Assembly (NCBI RefSeq): GCF_001542625.1
Contig: NZ_CP016279.1
Span: 7,130,001-7,194,000, forward strand
Reading direction: 5' to 3'
Source of the DNA: Streptomyces griseochromogenes
GTDB lineage: Bacteria; Actinomycetota; Actinomycetes; Streptomycetales; Streptomycetaceae
DNA: 64,000 nucleotides
A program made the position numbers and the translations under genes. The notes under the pieces were generated by a model. That model worked only from the letters and a program-made list of their open reading frames with translations, was not told where the DNA came from and made no database searches. Shown here in pieces: positions 1 to 7,319 of the stretch (positions are counted from its first letter, which is position 1; every line of letters starts with the position of its first letter).

Positions 1-154
1 TCACCCGGTTCCAGGCCCCGCGGTCGGCCGGCACCCAGCGACCCCACGTGCGAACCGACTCGAAGAGGGCGTCGAACTCCCGGCGGGAGACAGCGGGCCC
101 GTTACTGGCACCGGCCGGACCGGGACCCGGGACGTCGGTGGAGCTGGAGCTCAT
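1..154 (-). CDS. cyclase-family protein, N-terminal part (cut by window edge)
   Basis: The minus strand opens with ATG at 154 and stays open to the window edge, giving the first 51 residues only. A low-complexity start (MSSSSTDVPGPGP) is followed by REFDALFESVRTWGRW and VPADRGAWNRV. This matches the usual N-terminus of Streptomyces cyclase-family (kynurenine formamidase-like) metal hydrolases, where a 'F..LF..V..WGRWG.DDERG..N' segment precedes the metal-binding domain. The catalytic His/Asp motif lies outside the window. The ribosome binding site is weak (GGGAACGGTGAG). The assignment rests on this short segment, so the family is probable and the substrate unknown. Confidence 0.55.
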   Translation of the reverse strand, partial: MSSSSTDVPGPGPAGASNGPAVSRREFDALFESVRTWGRWVPADRGAWNRV

Positions 155-684
155 CTGCGCTCACCGTTCCCTGACGCGGAGGAGCGTCGTCCTCGTGATC
201 TGAAGTCCAGCTTCGCACCGACGAAACCGAGCCGCACCCGCCGGACGATGCCACCTGGACCCGGCAGCCGAGGCCCGCGCCGAGCAGGCTTTCGCCGCCC
301 GGGTCGGCACACCGATCGCCACCGCCCGACGAAGGCACCGTTGCGGCCCGAGTCCGCGTCAGTGGCGCGACCCGGAGCCGACCGGCATGCCCGAAGCGGG
401 ACTGGACCACGCGGCCGACGAACTGGCGGTTGATCCGGCTGAGTTGCATCAGCGTGAAGGGCCGCGTCGGAACAGGCGTGGACGGCGACGCGCTCCCGGA
501 GCAGACGCCCATGACAAACCGACCACGGCAGACTGGTTCCTGACCGACTCACGCCCTCGCCGCCCCCCCCAACGGCCAGGTTCCGAACACCCACCGACGC
601 GGCCGGGGCCACCGGCAGCCGGTCGGGACTCCACCGCATCTCGATGATCCACCACAGGCCGCCGAGCCATGCTAGGATTTCCGC
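155..684. other. 530-base stretch with no convincing gene
   Basis: Between the divergent cyclase-like gene and the first cold-shock gene, open frames exist on both strands, but none has a good ribosome binding site, a recognisable domain or a convincing start. They behave like chance frames in GC-rich DNA. The right end carries the csp promoter. It may be decayed sequence. Confidence 0.5.
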
Positions 685-702
685 GTTGCAGTTGTGGTAC
701 CC
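673..702 (+). promoter_or_regulatory. csp promoter -10 and shared leader motif (copy 1)
   Basis: TAGGAT at 673-678 is a plausible -10 box. Six bases later comes GTTGCAGTTGTGGT (685-698), which would start at or next to the 5' end of the transcript. The same 14 bases, followed by TCCC instead of ACCC, stand at 11268-11251 upstream of the second csp gene, also just after a -10-like box. This conservation in otherwise diverged leaders suggests a functional RNA or promoter element. No clear -35 box was found. Confidence 0.6.
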
Positions 703-713
703 ATGAACCTATG

Positions 714-759
714 TGCGCCTGACAGGAATGCTTTCCCCCTCAGGCGCATTATTTGTTTT
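714..759 (+). promoter_or_regulatory. terminator-like hairpin in csp leader (candidate cold-shock attenuator, copy 1)
   Basis: TGCGCCTGA (714-722) and TCAGGCGCA (740-748) form a perfect 9-bp inverted repeat, followed at once by TTATTTGTTTT. This has the shape of an intrinsic terminator but sits in the 5' leader, about 35 bases before the csp ribosome binding site. A counterpart stands in the same place in the second csp leader. A temperature- or Csp-controlled attenuator is the natural inference; the sequence shows only the structure. Confidence 0.6.
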
Positions 760-803
760 CCGGCATCTCCGGATGGGGCCTCTGCCTACTGAAGGAGAAT
801 GTC

Positions 804-1007
804 ATGGCACAGGGAACCGTGAAGTGGTTCAACTCTGAAAAGGGTTTCGGCTTCATCGCGCAGGACGGCGGCGGCCCCGACGTCTTCGCCCACTACTCGA
901 ACATCGCGACCCAGGGCTTCCGTGAGCTGCAGGAGGGCCAGCGGGTCTCCTTCGACGTCACGCAGGGCCAGAAGGGCCCGCAGGCGGAGAACATCCTCCC
1001 CGCCTGA
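804..1007 (+). CDS. cold-shock protein (CspA/CSD family), copy 1
   Basis: A 67-residue single-domain cold-shock protein, the normal family length. It binds single-stranded RNA or DNA through RNP1 (KGFGFI, residues 13-18) and RNP2 (DVFAHYSNI, residues 25-33). It starts with the typical [10 protein letters not shown] and ends [12 protein letters not shown]. ATG at 804 has a strong GAAGGAG site at 791-797; an upstream in-frame start would add 17 residues foreign to the family. It is followed by a strong hairpin and then a DEAD-box helicase gene in the same direction, an arrangement repeated at 11.1-9.3 kb. Expression is probably set by the structured leader upstream. The family is certain; cold induction is inferred. 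Confidence 0.95.
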   Translation: MAQGTVKWFNSEKGFGFIAQDGGGPDVFAHYSNIATQGFRELQEGQRVSFDVTQGQKGPQAENILPA

Positions 1008-1029
1008 TCGCCGGACGCGTACCCGCTCA

Positions 1030-1067
1030 CCGGGGTCCGCACCGTCATGGTGCGGACCCCGGTTTGT
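1030..1067 (+). terminator. strong hairpin between csp and helicase (copy 1)
   Basis: A perfect 14-bp inverted repeat (1030-1043 with 1049-1062, loop GTCAT) is followed by TTTGTG. It lies 22 bases after the csp stop and 30 bases before the helicase start. It should terminate or strongly attenuate transcription, so the helicase is probably made from read-through or processed message. An equivalent hairpin separates the second csp-helicase pair. Confidence 0.8.
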
Positions 1068-1092
1068 GCTTTCCAGGAAGGCAACCAACCGC

Positions 1093-2769
1093 ATGTCCCG
1101 CAGGCCCCAGAAGTCGAACCGGCGCGCCTCGTCACCCTCACCGTCCGTATCATCGCCGCGGGAATTCCGGCTACCGGAAAGCAAGACACCCGCGCTTCCC
1201 GCCGTCGAGGACTTCGCCGGTCTGGACATGCCCGCAGGGCTGCTGAAGACCCTCATCGCGCAAGGCGTGACCACCCCCTTCCCCATCCAGGCCGCCACGC
1301 TGCCCAACTCGCTCGCCGGCCGCGACCTCCTGGGACGGGGACGCACCGGCTCCGGCAAGACCCTCGCGTTCGGGCTGGCGCTCCTGGCCCGCACGGCCGG
1401 ACTCCGCGCCGAGCCCAAGGCGCCCCTCGCCCTCGTGCTGGTACCCACCCGTGAACTCGCCCATCAGGTGGCCGACGCGCTGACCCCCTACGCGACGGCG
1501 GTGAACCTCCGGCTGGCCACCGTGGTCGGCGGGCTGTCCATCACCAAGCAGGCCGGTGCGCTCCGGCGCGGCGCCGAGGTACTCGTGGCGACTCCGGGCA
1601 GGCTCAACGACCTCGTGGAACGCGGGGACTGCGTGCTCGACAGCGTACGCATCACGGTGCTGGACGAAGCCGACCAGATGACCGACATGGGCTTCCTGCC
1701 GCAGATCACCAAGCTGATCCAGCAAGTACGGCCCGACGGACAGCGCATGCTCTTCTCGGCCACCCTGGACCGCAACATCGACCGCCTGGTGCAGCGGTTC
1801 CTGACCGATCCCGTGGTGCACTCCGTGGACCCGTCGGCCGGGGCGGTGACCACCATGGAGCACCACGTGCTCCACGTCCTGGACGAGACCGACAAGAAGG
1901 CCGTCACCACGCGCATCGCGGCCCGCGACGGCCGGGTCATCCTCTTCCTCGACACCAAGAGATCCGCCGACCGGCTCACCAAGCGGCTCCTGGCCGTCGG
2001 CGTCCGCGCGGCGGCGCTGCACGGAGGCCGCTCCCAGCCACAGCGGAACCGCACCCTGGAACAGTTCAAGAACGGCCAGGTCACCGCGCTGGTGGCGACG
2101 AACGTCGCGGCCCGGGGCATACACATCGACAACCTCGACCTCGTCGTGAACGTCGATCCCCCCACCGACCACAAGGACTACCTCCACCGCGGCGGCCGCA
2201 CGGCCCGCGCCGGCGGCTCCGGCAGTGTGGTCACCTTGGTCCTGCCCGACCAGAAGCGCGACGTCACCCGGCTCATGTCGGACGCGGGAATCCGCCCCCG
2301 GACGGCTCGCATCACATCGAGCGACGCGGAACTGACCACCATCACCGGCGCCCGCGAGCCCTCCGGCGTGCCCGTCACCATCGAGGTCCCCCAGCCGACG
2401 GCACCGACAGCGTCCCGCCGCGCCCCGAAGAACGGCACCGAGCCCGGCAGACGGTCCAGCCGCCGCCGAAAGGGCGGCAGCGGAGCGGCGACAGACGCTG
2501 CCTCCGGAACGGGGGGCCGGGCAGCGGCCCGAGTGGCAGTGGCCGACGGCCCTTCCCTCACCGGCGGACGCGGTTCTGCCCGCAGGACGGCAGGCGGGAG
2601 GGCCACGGGCGGTGCCGCTGCTGCGGGCAGCCGCGGTTCCGACCGCCGGGCCGCGTCCGGCGCGGCGAACGGCACCGACTCCGGCAAGGCCGCCCGCGGA
2701 TCCGGCCGACGGGCGGCGTCCCGTGGAGTCACGGGCGGCACCGGCGGCCGCCGCAACTCCGGGTCCTAG
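1093..2769 (+). CDS. DEAD-box ATP-dependent RNA helicase (RhlE/DeaD type), copy 1
   Basis: A 558-residue SF2 RNA helicase. In order: Q-motif FPIQ, motif I GRGRTGSGKT (about residues 81-90), Ia PTRELA, Ib TPGR, motif II DEAD, motif III SAT, and motif VI HRGGRTARAG. The last 140 residues are a basic, Gly/Arg/Ser-rich tail of low complexity, as in RNA-binding extensions of DEAD-box proteins. ATG at 1093 with AGGAAG upstream was chosen because the N-terminal extension from earlier starts overlaps csp and has no family resemblance. It is a close paralogue of the helicase at 9.3-10.7 kb through the core, while the tails differ. It probably unwinds RNA alongside Csp at low temperature (inference). 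Confidence 0.92.
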   Translation: MSRRPQKSNRRASSPSPSVSSPREFRLPESKTPALPAVEDFAGLDMPAGLLKTLIAQGVTTPFPIQAATLPNSLAGRDLLGRGRTGSGKTLAFGLALLARTAGLRAEPKAPLALVLVPTRELAHQVADALTPYATAVNLRLATVVGGLSITKQAGALRRGAEVLVATPGRLNDLVERGDCVLDSVRITVLDEADQMTDMGFLPQITKLIQQVRPDGQRMLFSATLDRNIDRLVQRFLTDPVVHSVDPSAGAVTTMEHHVLHVLDETDKKAVTTRIAARDGRVILFLDTKRSADRLTKRLLAVGVRAAALHGGRSQPQRNRTLEQFKNGQVTALVATNVAARGIHIDNLDLVVNVDPPTDHKDYLHRGGRTARAGGSGSVVTLVLPDQKRDVTRLMSDAGIRPRTARITSSDAELTTITGAREPSGVPVTIEVPQPTAPTASRRAPKNGTEPGRRSSRRRKGGSGAATDAASGTGGRAAARVAVADGPSLTGGRGSARRTAGGRATGGAAAAGSRGSDRRAASGAANGTDSGKAARGSGRRAASRGVTGGTGGRRNSGS

Positions 2770-3315
2770 CCCGGTATCGGCCGACGCTTGTCCATGTCGA
2801 GCCGGAACGCCAAAGGGGTCGATGTGCACCAGCGGACTGGAGCAGGCGCAGCGCGAGCGTGGACGGCTCGGCATGCTCCTTCTCCAGTCCCGTCATGGCG
2901 TCGGCCTTGCCGTAATGGATCACGACGTCCGCGCTGTCCCCATGCTGAACGACCCGCAGGACGCTGAGGATTACGAGGCGCAGGTCGAGGCCCGGCCGGT
3001 GGTCGCAGGCGAAGATCTTGCGCTCCGTCGCATGTATCAGCCAAGGAAGCTCGGCCGCACCCGACGGTTGGGATTCTCCTTGTTCGTTTCCGCCGAACTC
3101 CGTCAAGGCGACCCACAGCACGCGCACGTGCCCGGCGAGAGGGCCTCTGACCGACCGGGCGGGCGAGACACGCCCCACGGCTTCTTCATTCGGGACGCAA
3201 CCGGTTCCGTTGCGAGGACACGTCTGCCTCGAGACGTGCGACGATCTCGTCCATCGGCCGACGGTCTGTGGCCGCTGTATCCGGCGGTGACGCGTCTCTT
3301 CAGGCTCCACTTCGT
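2770..3315. other. gene-poor stretch containing yjbQ-end repeat A
   Basis: No intact gene was recognised. On the minus strand, 3036 down to about 2800 reads as plausible protein (FACDHRPGLDLRLVILSVLR..., ADAMTGLEKEHAE...) with no start signal and no family I can name. It is probably the tail of a decayed gene. Repeat A (3037-3113) lies directly upstream of it in the same orientation. Confidence 0.4.
3037..3113 (-). repeat. orphan yjbQ 3'-end repeat, copy A
   Basis: Read on the minus strand, the end of this segment encodes ETNKENPNRRVRPSFLG followed by a stop, which matches the last residues of YjbQ (DTNTNNTDRRVRLSFLG at 47.2 kb). No other part of yjbQ is nearby. Copies B (22.2 kb) and C (33.2 kb) share this segment plus about 20 further upstream bases (CTTGACGGAG-like) that intact yjbQ lacks. 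All copies point the same way. Confidence 0.7.
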
Positions 3316-3543
3316 TCAGTGCCGGGAAGCGAGCAGCAGGAGCAGGAACACAACCCCCAAGGCGACCAGGCAACCGGAGCAGCCCCCGGAGGACCCCTTG
3401 CGGACCTCTACCACGCCTCCGGCAGGGGTGTGGGGATGGCTTCGGGCGTAGTGGGTCTCGATCGTCTGCTCGCCCTGGGATTCACTCCCCCAGGCGGTGC
3501 GATACCCGCACTCGCCGCACCGGTAGCGGTACTTGTCGGCCAT
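3316..3543 (-). CDS. small zinc-finger-like, C-terminally membrane-anchored protein
   Basis: A 75-residue protein with ATG at 3543 and a strong GAAGGAGA site. The N-terminal half carries C9-x2-C12 ... H31-x4-H36 (CGEC, HYARSH), spaced like a C2H2 zinc finger. A Gly/Ser linker with two more Cys leads to a hydrophobic segment (CLVALGVVFLLLLLASRH) at the extreme C-terminus, suggesting tail anchoring with the finger in the cytoplasm. It stands alone on the minus strand, divergent from the XRE-NACHT gene. I know no function for this family. It could be a small membrane-tethered regulator. Confidence 0.75.
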   Translation of the reverse strand: MADKYRYRCGECGYRTAWGSESQGEQTIETHYARSHPHTPAGGVVEVRKGSSGGCSGCLVALGVVFLLLLLASRH

Positions 3544-3815
3544 GGCTGTCTCCTTCTGTACTCGGTCGGTTGCGTGTGGCTGCTGACACGTCCTGTCGGA
3601 TGCTGGGGCAGCCCGTGAAATCACCTTGGAGCAACGGCAGTTGGTTCCTGAGCGGTGAGGCCCGAGACGCTCGGACGGTCCTGGGGTGCGGTCGTCGAAG
3701 GCATGCGGTTCCCCGTTCTCCGGACCGGTCGATGCACTCGGCCCGGTCGATCCCGTCGATCCCGTCGATGCCGTCGAAGGTCGCGGAGGTGTAGGAAACG
3801 TGGACAGGCCATTGA

Positions 3816-3835
3816 ACCGGTCATATGTGACCGGT
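3816..3835. promoter_or_regulatory. 20-bp palindrome upstream of the XRE-NACHT gene (candidate operator)
   Basis: ACCGGTCA and TGACCGGT form a perfect 8-bp inverted repeat around TATG. It ends 60 bases before the GTG start of the XRE-NACHT gene and overlaps the expected -35 position for a -10-like TACAGT at 3844-3849. Because the protein begins with an XRE DNA-binding domain, autoregulation at this site is likely (inference). Confidence 0.6.
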
Positions 3836-3895
3836 GGCCGCGTTACAGTCCCCCACCTGCGGAAATCGTTTTCTGAGGGGGAAGGGCCGTGAACG

Positions 3896-6199
3896 GTGGC
3901 CAGTGAGTTCGGCGATGAGCTGCGGCGGCTGCGGCGCGAGGCGACGCAGGAGGAGCTGGCGGAGCGCTCCCGGGTGAGTGTGAGCACCATCCGGGGTCTG
4001 GAGACCGGCAAACGCTCCAACCCCCGGTTGAGCACGGTGGAACAGCTGGCCGACGCTCTGGCACTGGGGCCCGAGGAACGCGAGAGGTTACTGATCGCCG
4101 CCGGTCTCCTCGATGCGGGGCAGCCCGCACCACCCAAGCCGGAGCCGGCAGCGCCCGCCCCACCCGCAGACCCGGCCGAGCAACTCGCGAGACTGGTGGC
4201 CGCCCGCTGGCGGCGCGAAGAAGAACAGCGGCAGGTCCAGGACCCCTTCCCCCTGCCGGTCCGCTGGCGGACGGCCCCCGAGACCCTGACCGACCACTGG
4301 GACGTCATCCTCCGGCTCCGCGCCAGGGACACGGCCCCGGCCACCCCCCTCGACCTGGACGGCCGGCTGGACCAGATCGCCGAGACATTCCGGCGCATCC
4401 CCTCCGGACGACTGGTGGTGCTCGGCAGATCGGGCTCGGGAAAGACGATCCTGGCCCTGCGTTTCGTCCTCGACCACCTCGCCGCACGCAGCCACACCGA
4501 CCCCGTTCCGGTGATCTTCGGCATCGGAACCTGGAACCCCACCAAGATCACCCTGCGCGACTGGCTGGCCGCCCGGCTGACGCGGGATCACCCCGGTTAC
4601 GCCGCACCGGGCCCCGGCGGGGAGAGTCTGGCCTCCGAACTGGTCGAGTCCGGCCGCATCCTCCCCGTCCTGGACGGCTTCGACGAGATGGCCGAGGGCC
4701 TGCGCCGCCCCGCCCTGGAAGCCCTCAACGCCACCACCCTCCCCCTTCTCCTCACCAGCCGCCCCGGCGAATACGCCGCCGCGGTCGCCCAAACCGACGT
4801 ACTGACCGCCGCCGCCGCGATCGAGCTGACCGACCTCACCCTCGACGACCTGGACGACTACCTGCCCCGCACCACCCGCAAGACCGGCCGCACGGACTCC
4901 ACGACGAACATCTGGAAACCCGTCCTGACCGACCTGCGCAATCAGCCACAGGACCGGCCCGCGTCCCCCCTCGCCACGGTCCTGACCACCCCGCTGATGG
5001 TCACGCTCGCCCGCACCGTCTACAGCGACACCCCCGACCACGATCCGGCCGCGCTCCTCGACACCGACCGATTCGCCACCCCGGAGCAGTTGGAAGACCA
5101 CCTTCTCGACAACTTCCTCCCCACCGTCTATCGCCGCCGGCTCCACCAGAGCCGGACCGGCGGGAACCAGCGCACATTCGACCCGGAACGAGCCCGGCAC
5201 TGGCTCGGCTGCCTCGCCCACCACCTGAGCCTGCTCGAAACTCCCGACCTCGCCTGGTGGCGGCTCGGCAGCGCACTGCGCCGCTCCACCCGCACCCTGG
5301 TCACCGCCCTGGTGACAGGGCTGGCCATCGGTCTCGTCGTCGCCGCCGCCGTCATCGCCGTCACCGGCTCGTTCACGTACTCCGTCGTGGACGGGACAGC
5401 CGCCGGCCTCCTTTCCGGGCTCAACTTCGGGCTCACGCACTGGCTCGTGTTCGCGGTCAAGAACAATCCGGTGACGCCGTCCACCGTCCGCCTGCGCATC
5501 CGCGGCAGATCAGGGGCCGTCCAGTACACGACAGGCCACCGACTGGCGATCGGGGCACTGAGCGGGCTGGTCTTCGGCTTCGGCTACGGGTTTCTGGTCG
5601 GCATGAACAACCCGCACACCTGGAAGTCCGGACCACCGACCGCGCTGCACACCGCGCTCGTCGACGGGCTCGTCCACGGCCTGCCCTTCAGCGCCGCTGC
5701 CGCACTCACCGCCTACCTCCTCGGCCTCCTCGAAACCCCCCTCGACATCAACTCCGCCGGCGACCCGCGCAGCCTCCTCAACACCAACCGCGGCACAGTC
5801 ACCATCCAACTGCTCGTATCGGCGCCCGTCTTCGGGGCGGTGGTGGCCGTAGGCGGAGGCGCAGTCGGGTTCTCCCTCCTCCAGGGGACGCCCGGCCCCC
5901 TCTTCTGGCCCCCCAGGCCCGCACTCGTGCTCGGCACCATCAGCGGCCTCGGCGGAGCCATCGGAGCCGCACTCACCCTGACCGCCTGGGGCCAGTGGCT
6001 CGTCCTCACCCGCATCTGGCTGCCGTTGACCGGACGCCTGCCCTGGGCCGTGATCACGTTCCTGGAGGACGCCTACCAGCGCGGCGTACTGCGCCAGGCC
6101 GGCGCGGTCTACCAGTTCCGCCACTCCCGCCTGCAACGCCACCTGGCCCAGGCCCACCAGGCACTCCCCTCACGCGATCGAACGCCCCGTCGGAGATAG
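3896..6199 (+). CDS. XRE-NACHT-type STAND NTPase with C-terminal membrane domain
   Basis: A 767-residue fusion protein. Residues 1-75 are an XRE helix-turn-helix (TQEELAERSRVSVSTIRGLETG). A Pro/Ala linker leads to a NACHT-type P-loop domain with Walker A GRSGSGKT (177-184), Walker B LPVLDGFDEM (256-265, with the NACHT acidic D-x2-DE pattern) and a LTSRPGEY sensor segment. From about residue 466 to 710 there are several hydrophobic segments, then a C-terminal FLEDAYQRGVLRQAGAVYQFRH motif typical of Streptomyces NACHT-membrane proteins. GTG at 3896 follows GGGGAAGG. It is monocistronic with a palindromic operator candidate. NACHT proteins include bacterial antiphage sensors; a defence or stress-sensing role is possible, but no effector is visible besides the membrane region. 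Confidence 0.88.
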   Translation: MASEFGDELRRLRREATQEELAERSRVSVSTIRGLETGKRSNPRLSTVEQLADALALGPEERERLLIAAGLLDAGQPAPPKPEPAAPAPPADPAEQLARLVAARWRREEEQRQVQDPFPLPVRWRTAPETLTDHWDVILRLRARDTAPATPLDLDGRLDQIAETFRRIPSGRLVVLGRSGSGKTILALRFVLDHLAARSHTDPVPVIFGIGTWNPTKITLRDWLAARLTRDHPGYAAPGPGGESLASELVESGRILPVLDGFDEMAEGLRRPALEALNATTLPLLLTSRPGEYAAAVAQTDVLTAAAAIELTDLTLDDLDDYLPRTTRKTGRTDSTTNIWKPVLTDLRNQPQDRPASPLATVLTTPLMVTLARTVYSDTPDHDPAALLDTDRFATPEQLEDHLLDNFLPTVYRRRLHQSRTGGNQRTFDPERARHWLGCLAHHLSLLETPDLAWWRLGSALRRSTRTLVTALVTGLAIGLVVAAAVIAVTGSFTYSVVDGTAAGLLSGLNFGLTHWLVFAVKNNPVTPSTVRLRIRGRSGAVQYTTGHRLAIGALSGLVFGFGYGFLVGMNNPHTWKSGPPTALHTALVDGLVHGLPFSAAAALTAYLLGLLETPLDINSAGDPRSLLNTNRGTVTIQLLVSAPVFGAVVAVGGGAVGFSLLQGTPGPLFWPPRPALVLGTISGLGGAIGAALTLTAWGQWLVLTRIWLPLTGRLPWAVITFLEDAYQRGVLRQAGAVYQFRHSRLQRHLAQAHQALPSRDRTPRRR

Positions 6200-6618
6200 C
6201 GCCTCCCTCGGTCGGGTTTCACGGCGATGTCATCGCCTCACCCAGTGCCGCTTGATCCTGATTGCGTCATTTCGGGGCGAGATGGCCGGCCGACCTCGCA
6301 CACCTCACCCGCGCAACCAAGCGAAAGCCGAAGAAGGTCCGGACCGGCTCCCACCTGATCGACGGCTGCCTCCCGCCCACCGGCCTGGCCATGGACCGCG
6401 ACGTCGTCAAAGCACCGGACATCGCGATTTCAACCTGAGTATCACCGTGTCACGGAAATGTCATGGGGTCTTTCTACGGTCCTATCAGACGTGTTCGCGA
6501 CGCATAAGCGAGACGCGCGCTGCCCTCAGGAGCGGAACTCCATGGATCCGCATGCCCGATTACCGGCGCCAGGCTCACCGCGATCACGTCCGATCCAGCC
6601 GAAACCGAAAGGGAGATC
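6200..6618. other. 419-base gap before the CHAP gene
   Basis: No convincing gene. One + frame (about 6290-6440: KVRTGSHLIDG...) vaguely recalls transposase sequence but is too short to assign. The right part must contain the promoter of the CHAP gene. I looked for a c-di-AMP (ydaO-type) riboswitch, common before Streptomyces wall hydrolases, and could not recognise one. Confidence 0.4.
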
Positions 6619-7185
6619 ATGACGTTCGAAAAGACGCGTAACACGGTCATCGGGGGCCTGGTGGCGGTGGCCCTGGTGGTGCCGTCCCTCTTACTGGCCG
6701 CGGGCACTGCGTCGGCCACAACCGACGACATCGTCACGATCGCGAACGCGAATCTCGGCAATCACGCCTGCGACACGAACAGCACGGGCGGGCAGGGATA
6801 CAACTCCAGCTGCACGGGCGCGGGTGGCTCGCCGGAAAACTGGTGCGCCGACTTCGCGGGGTGGGTCTGGGCCCAATCGGGCTACAACGCCGACGGATTG
6901 ACCCCGGCGGCCGGCAGCTTCGGACAGTACGGTGCGGGACTGCACTCCGATCCCCAAGTCGGTGACGCGGTCGTCTTCAACTACGACGGCAACAGCTATG
7001 CCGATCACGTCGCCATCGTCACCGCGGTCAATCCCGACGGGACCATCGAGAGCATCGGCGGCAACGAGGTCACGAACGACCCGTCGACCGCCTCCGTCAG
7101 CCAGGACGGCCCCTACAGCGGTGCGGTGGGCTACAGCTCGTACTGGAACATGACGATCAGCGGCTACGTCTCGCCCACGAACTAG
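6619..7185 (+). CDS. secreted CHAP-domain cell-wall hydrolase
   Basis: A 188-residue protein with a Sec signal peptide (residues 1 to about 33, cleavage near TASA-TT) followed only by a CHAP domain. The catalytic Cys is in NWCADFAGWVW (C76), the His in ADHVAIVTAVN (H130), and the third polar residue is probably in SIGGNE. CHAP enzymes are cysteine amidases or endopeptidases that cut peptidoglycan stem peptides or cross-bridges. ATG at 6619 follows AAAGGGAG. There is no wall-binding module, so the domain must find its substrate unaided. It is a single-gene unit. Wall remodelling or killing of neighbours are both possible roles. Confidence 0.85.
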   Translation: MTFEKTRNTVIGGLVAVALVVPSLLLAAGTASATTDDIVTIANANLGNHACDTNSTGGQGYNSSCTGAGGSPENWCADFAGWVWAQSGYNADGLTPAAGSFGQYGAGLHSDPQVGDAVVFNYDGNSYADHVAIVTAVNPDGTIESIGGNEVTNDPSTASVSQDGPYSGAVGYSSYWNMTISGYVSPTN

Positions 7186-7319
7186 CCCGACGTCTCGGAG
7201 CGGTTCGCCGTCGTCCGGCGAGCCGCTCCGGCTTGTGACACCGGCGCCGGAGACACATACGCTCTGCGTGGGCTCCGGGGAGGCCGGAATTCGAGGAACG
7301 GGAACGGAGGGCGGCTTCT

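Noticed and set aside
1171..2874. 567-codon minus-strand frame opposite the first helicase
   Set aside because: Antisense shadow of the helicase gene with no domain and biased composition.
4088..5440. 450-codon minus-strand frame opposite the XRE-NACHT gene
   Set aside because: Antisense shadow; the plus-strand protein has clear Walker motifs and a ribosome site.
6440..6618. c-di-AMP (ydaO-type) riboswitch upstream of the CHAP hydrolase
   Set aside because: Expected from other Streptomyces wall-hydrolase genes, but the conserved sequence blocks were not recognisable here.
6252..6641. Possible transposase fragment or small gene before the CHAP gene
   Set aside because: One short stretch vaguely resembles transposase sequence, but no catalytic motif, start or adequate length could be shown.
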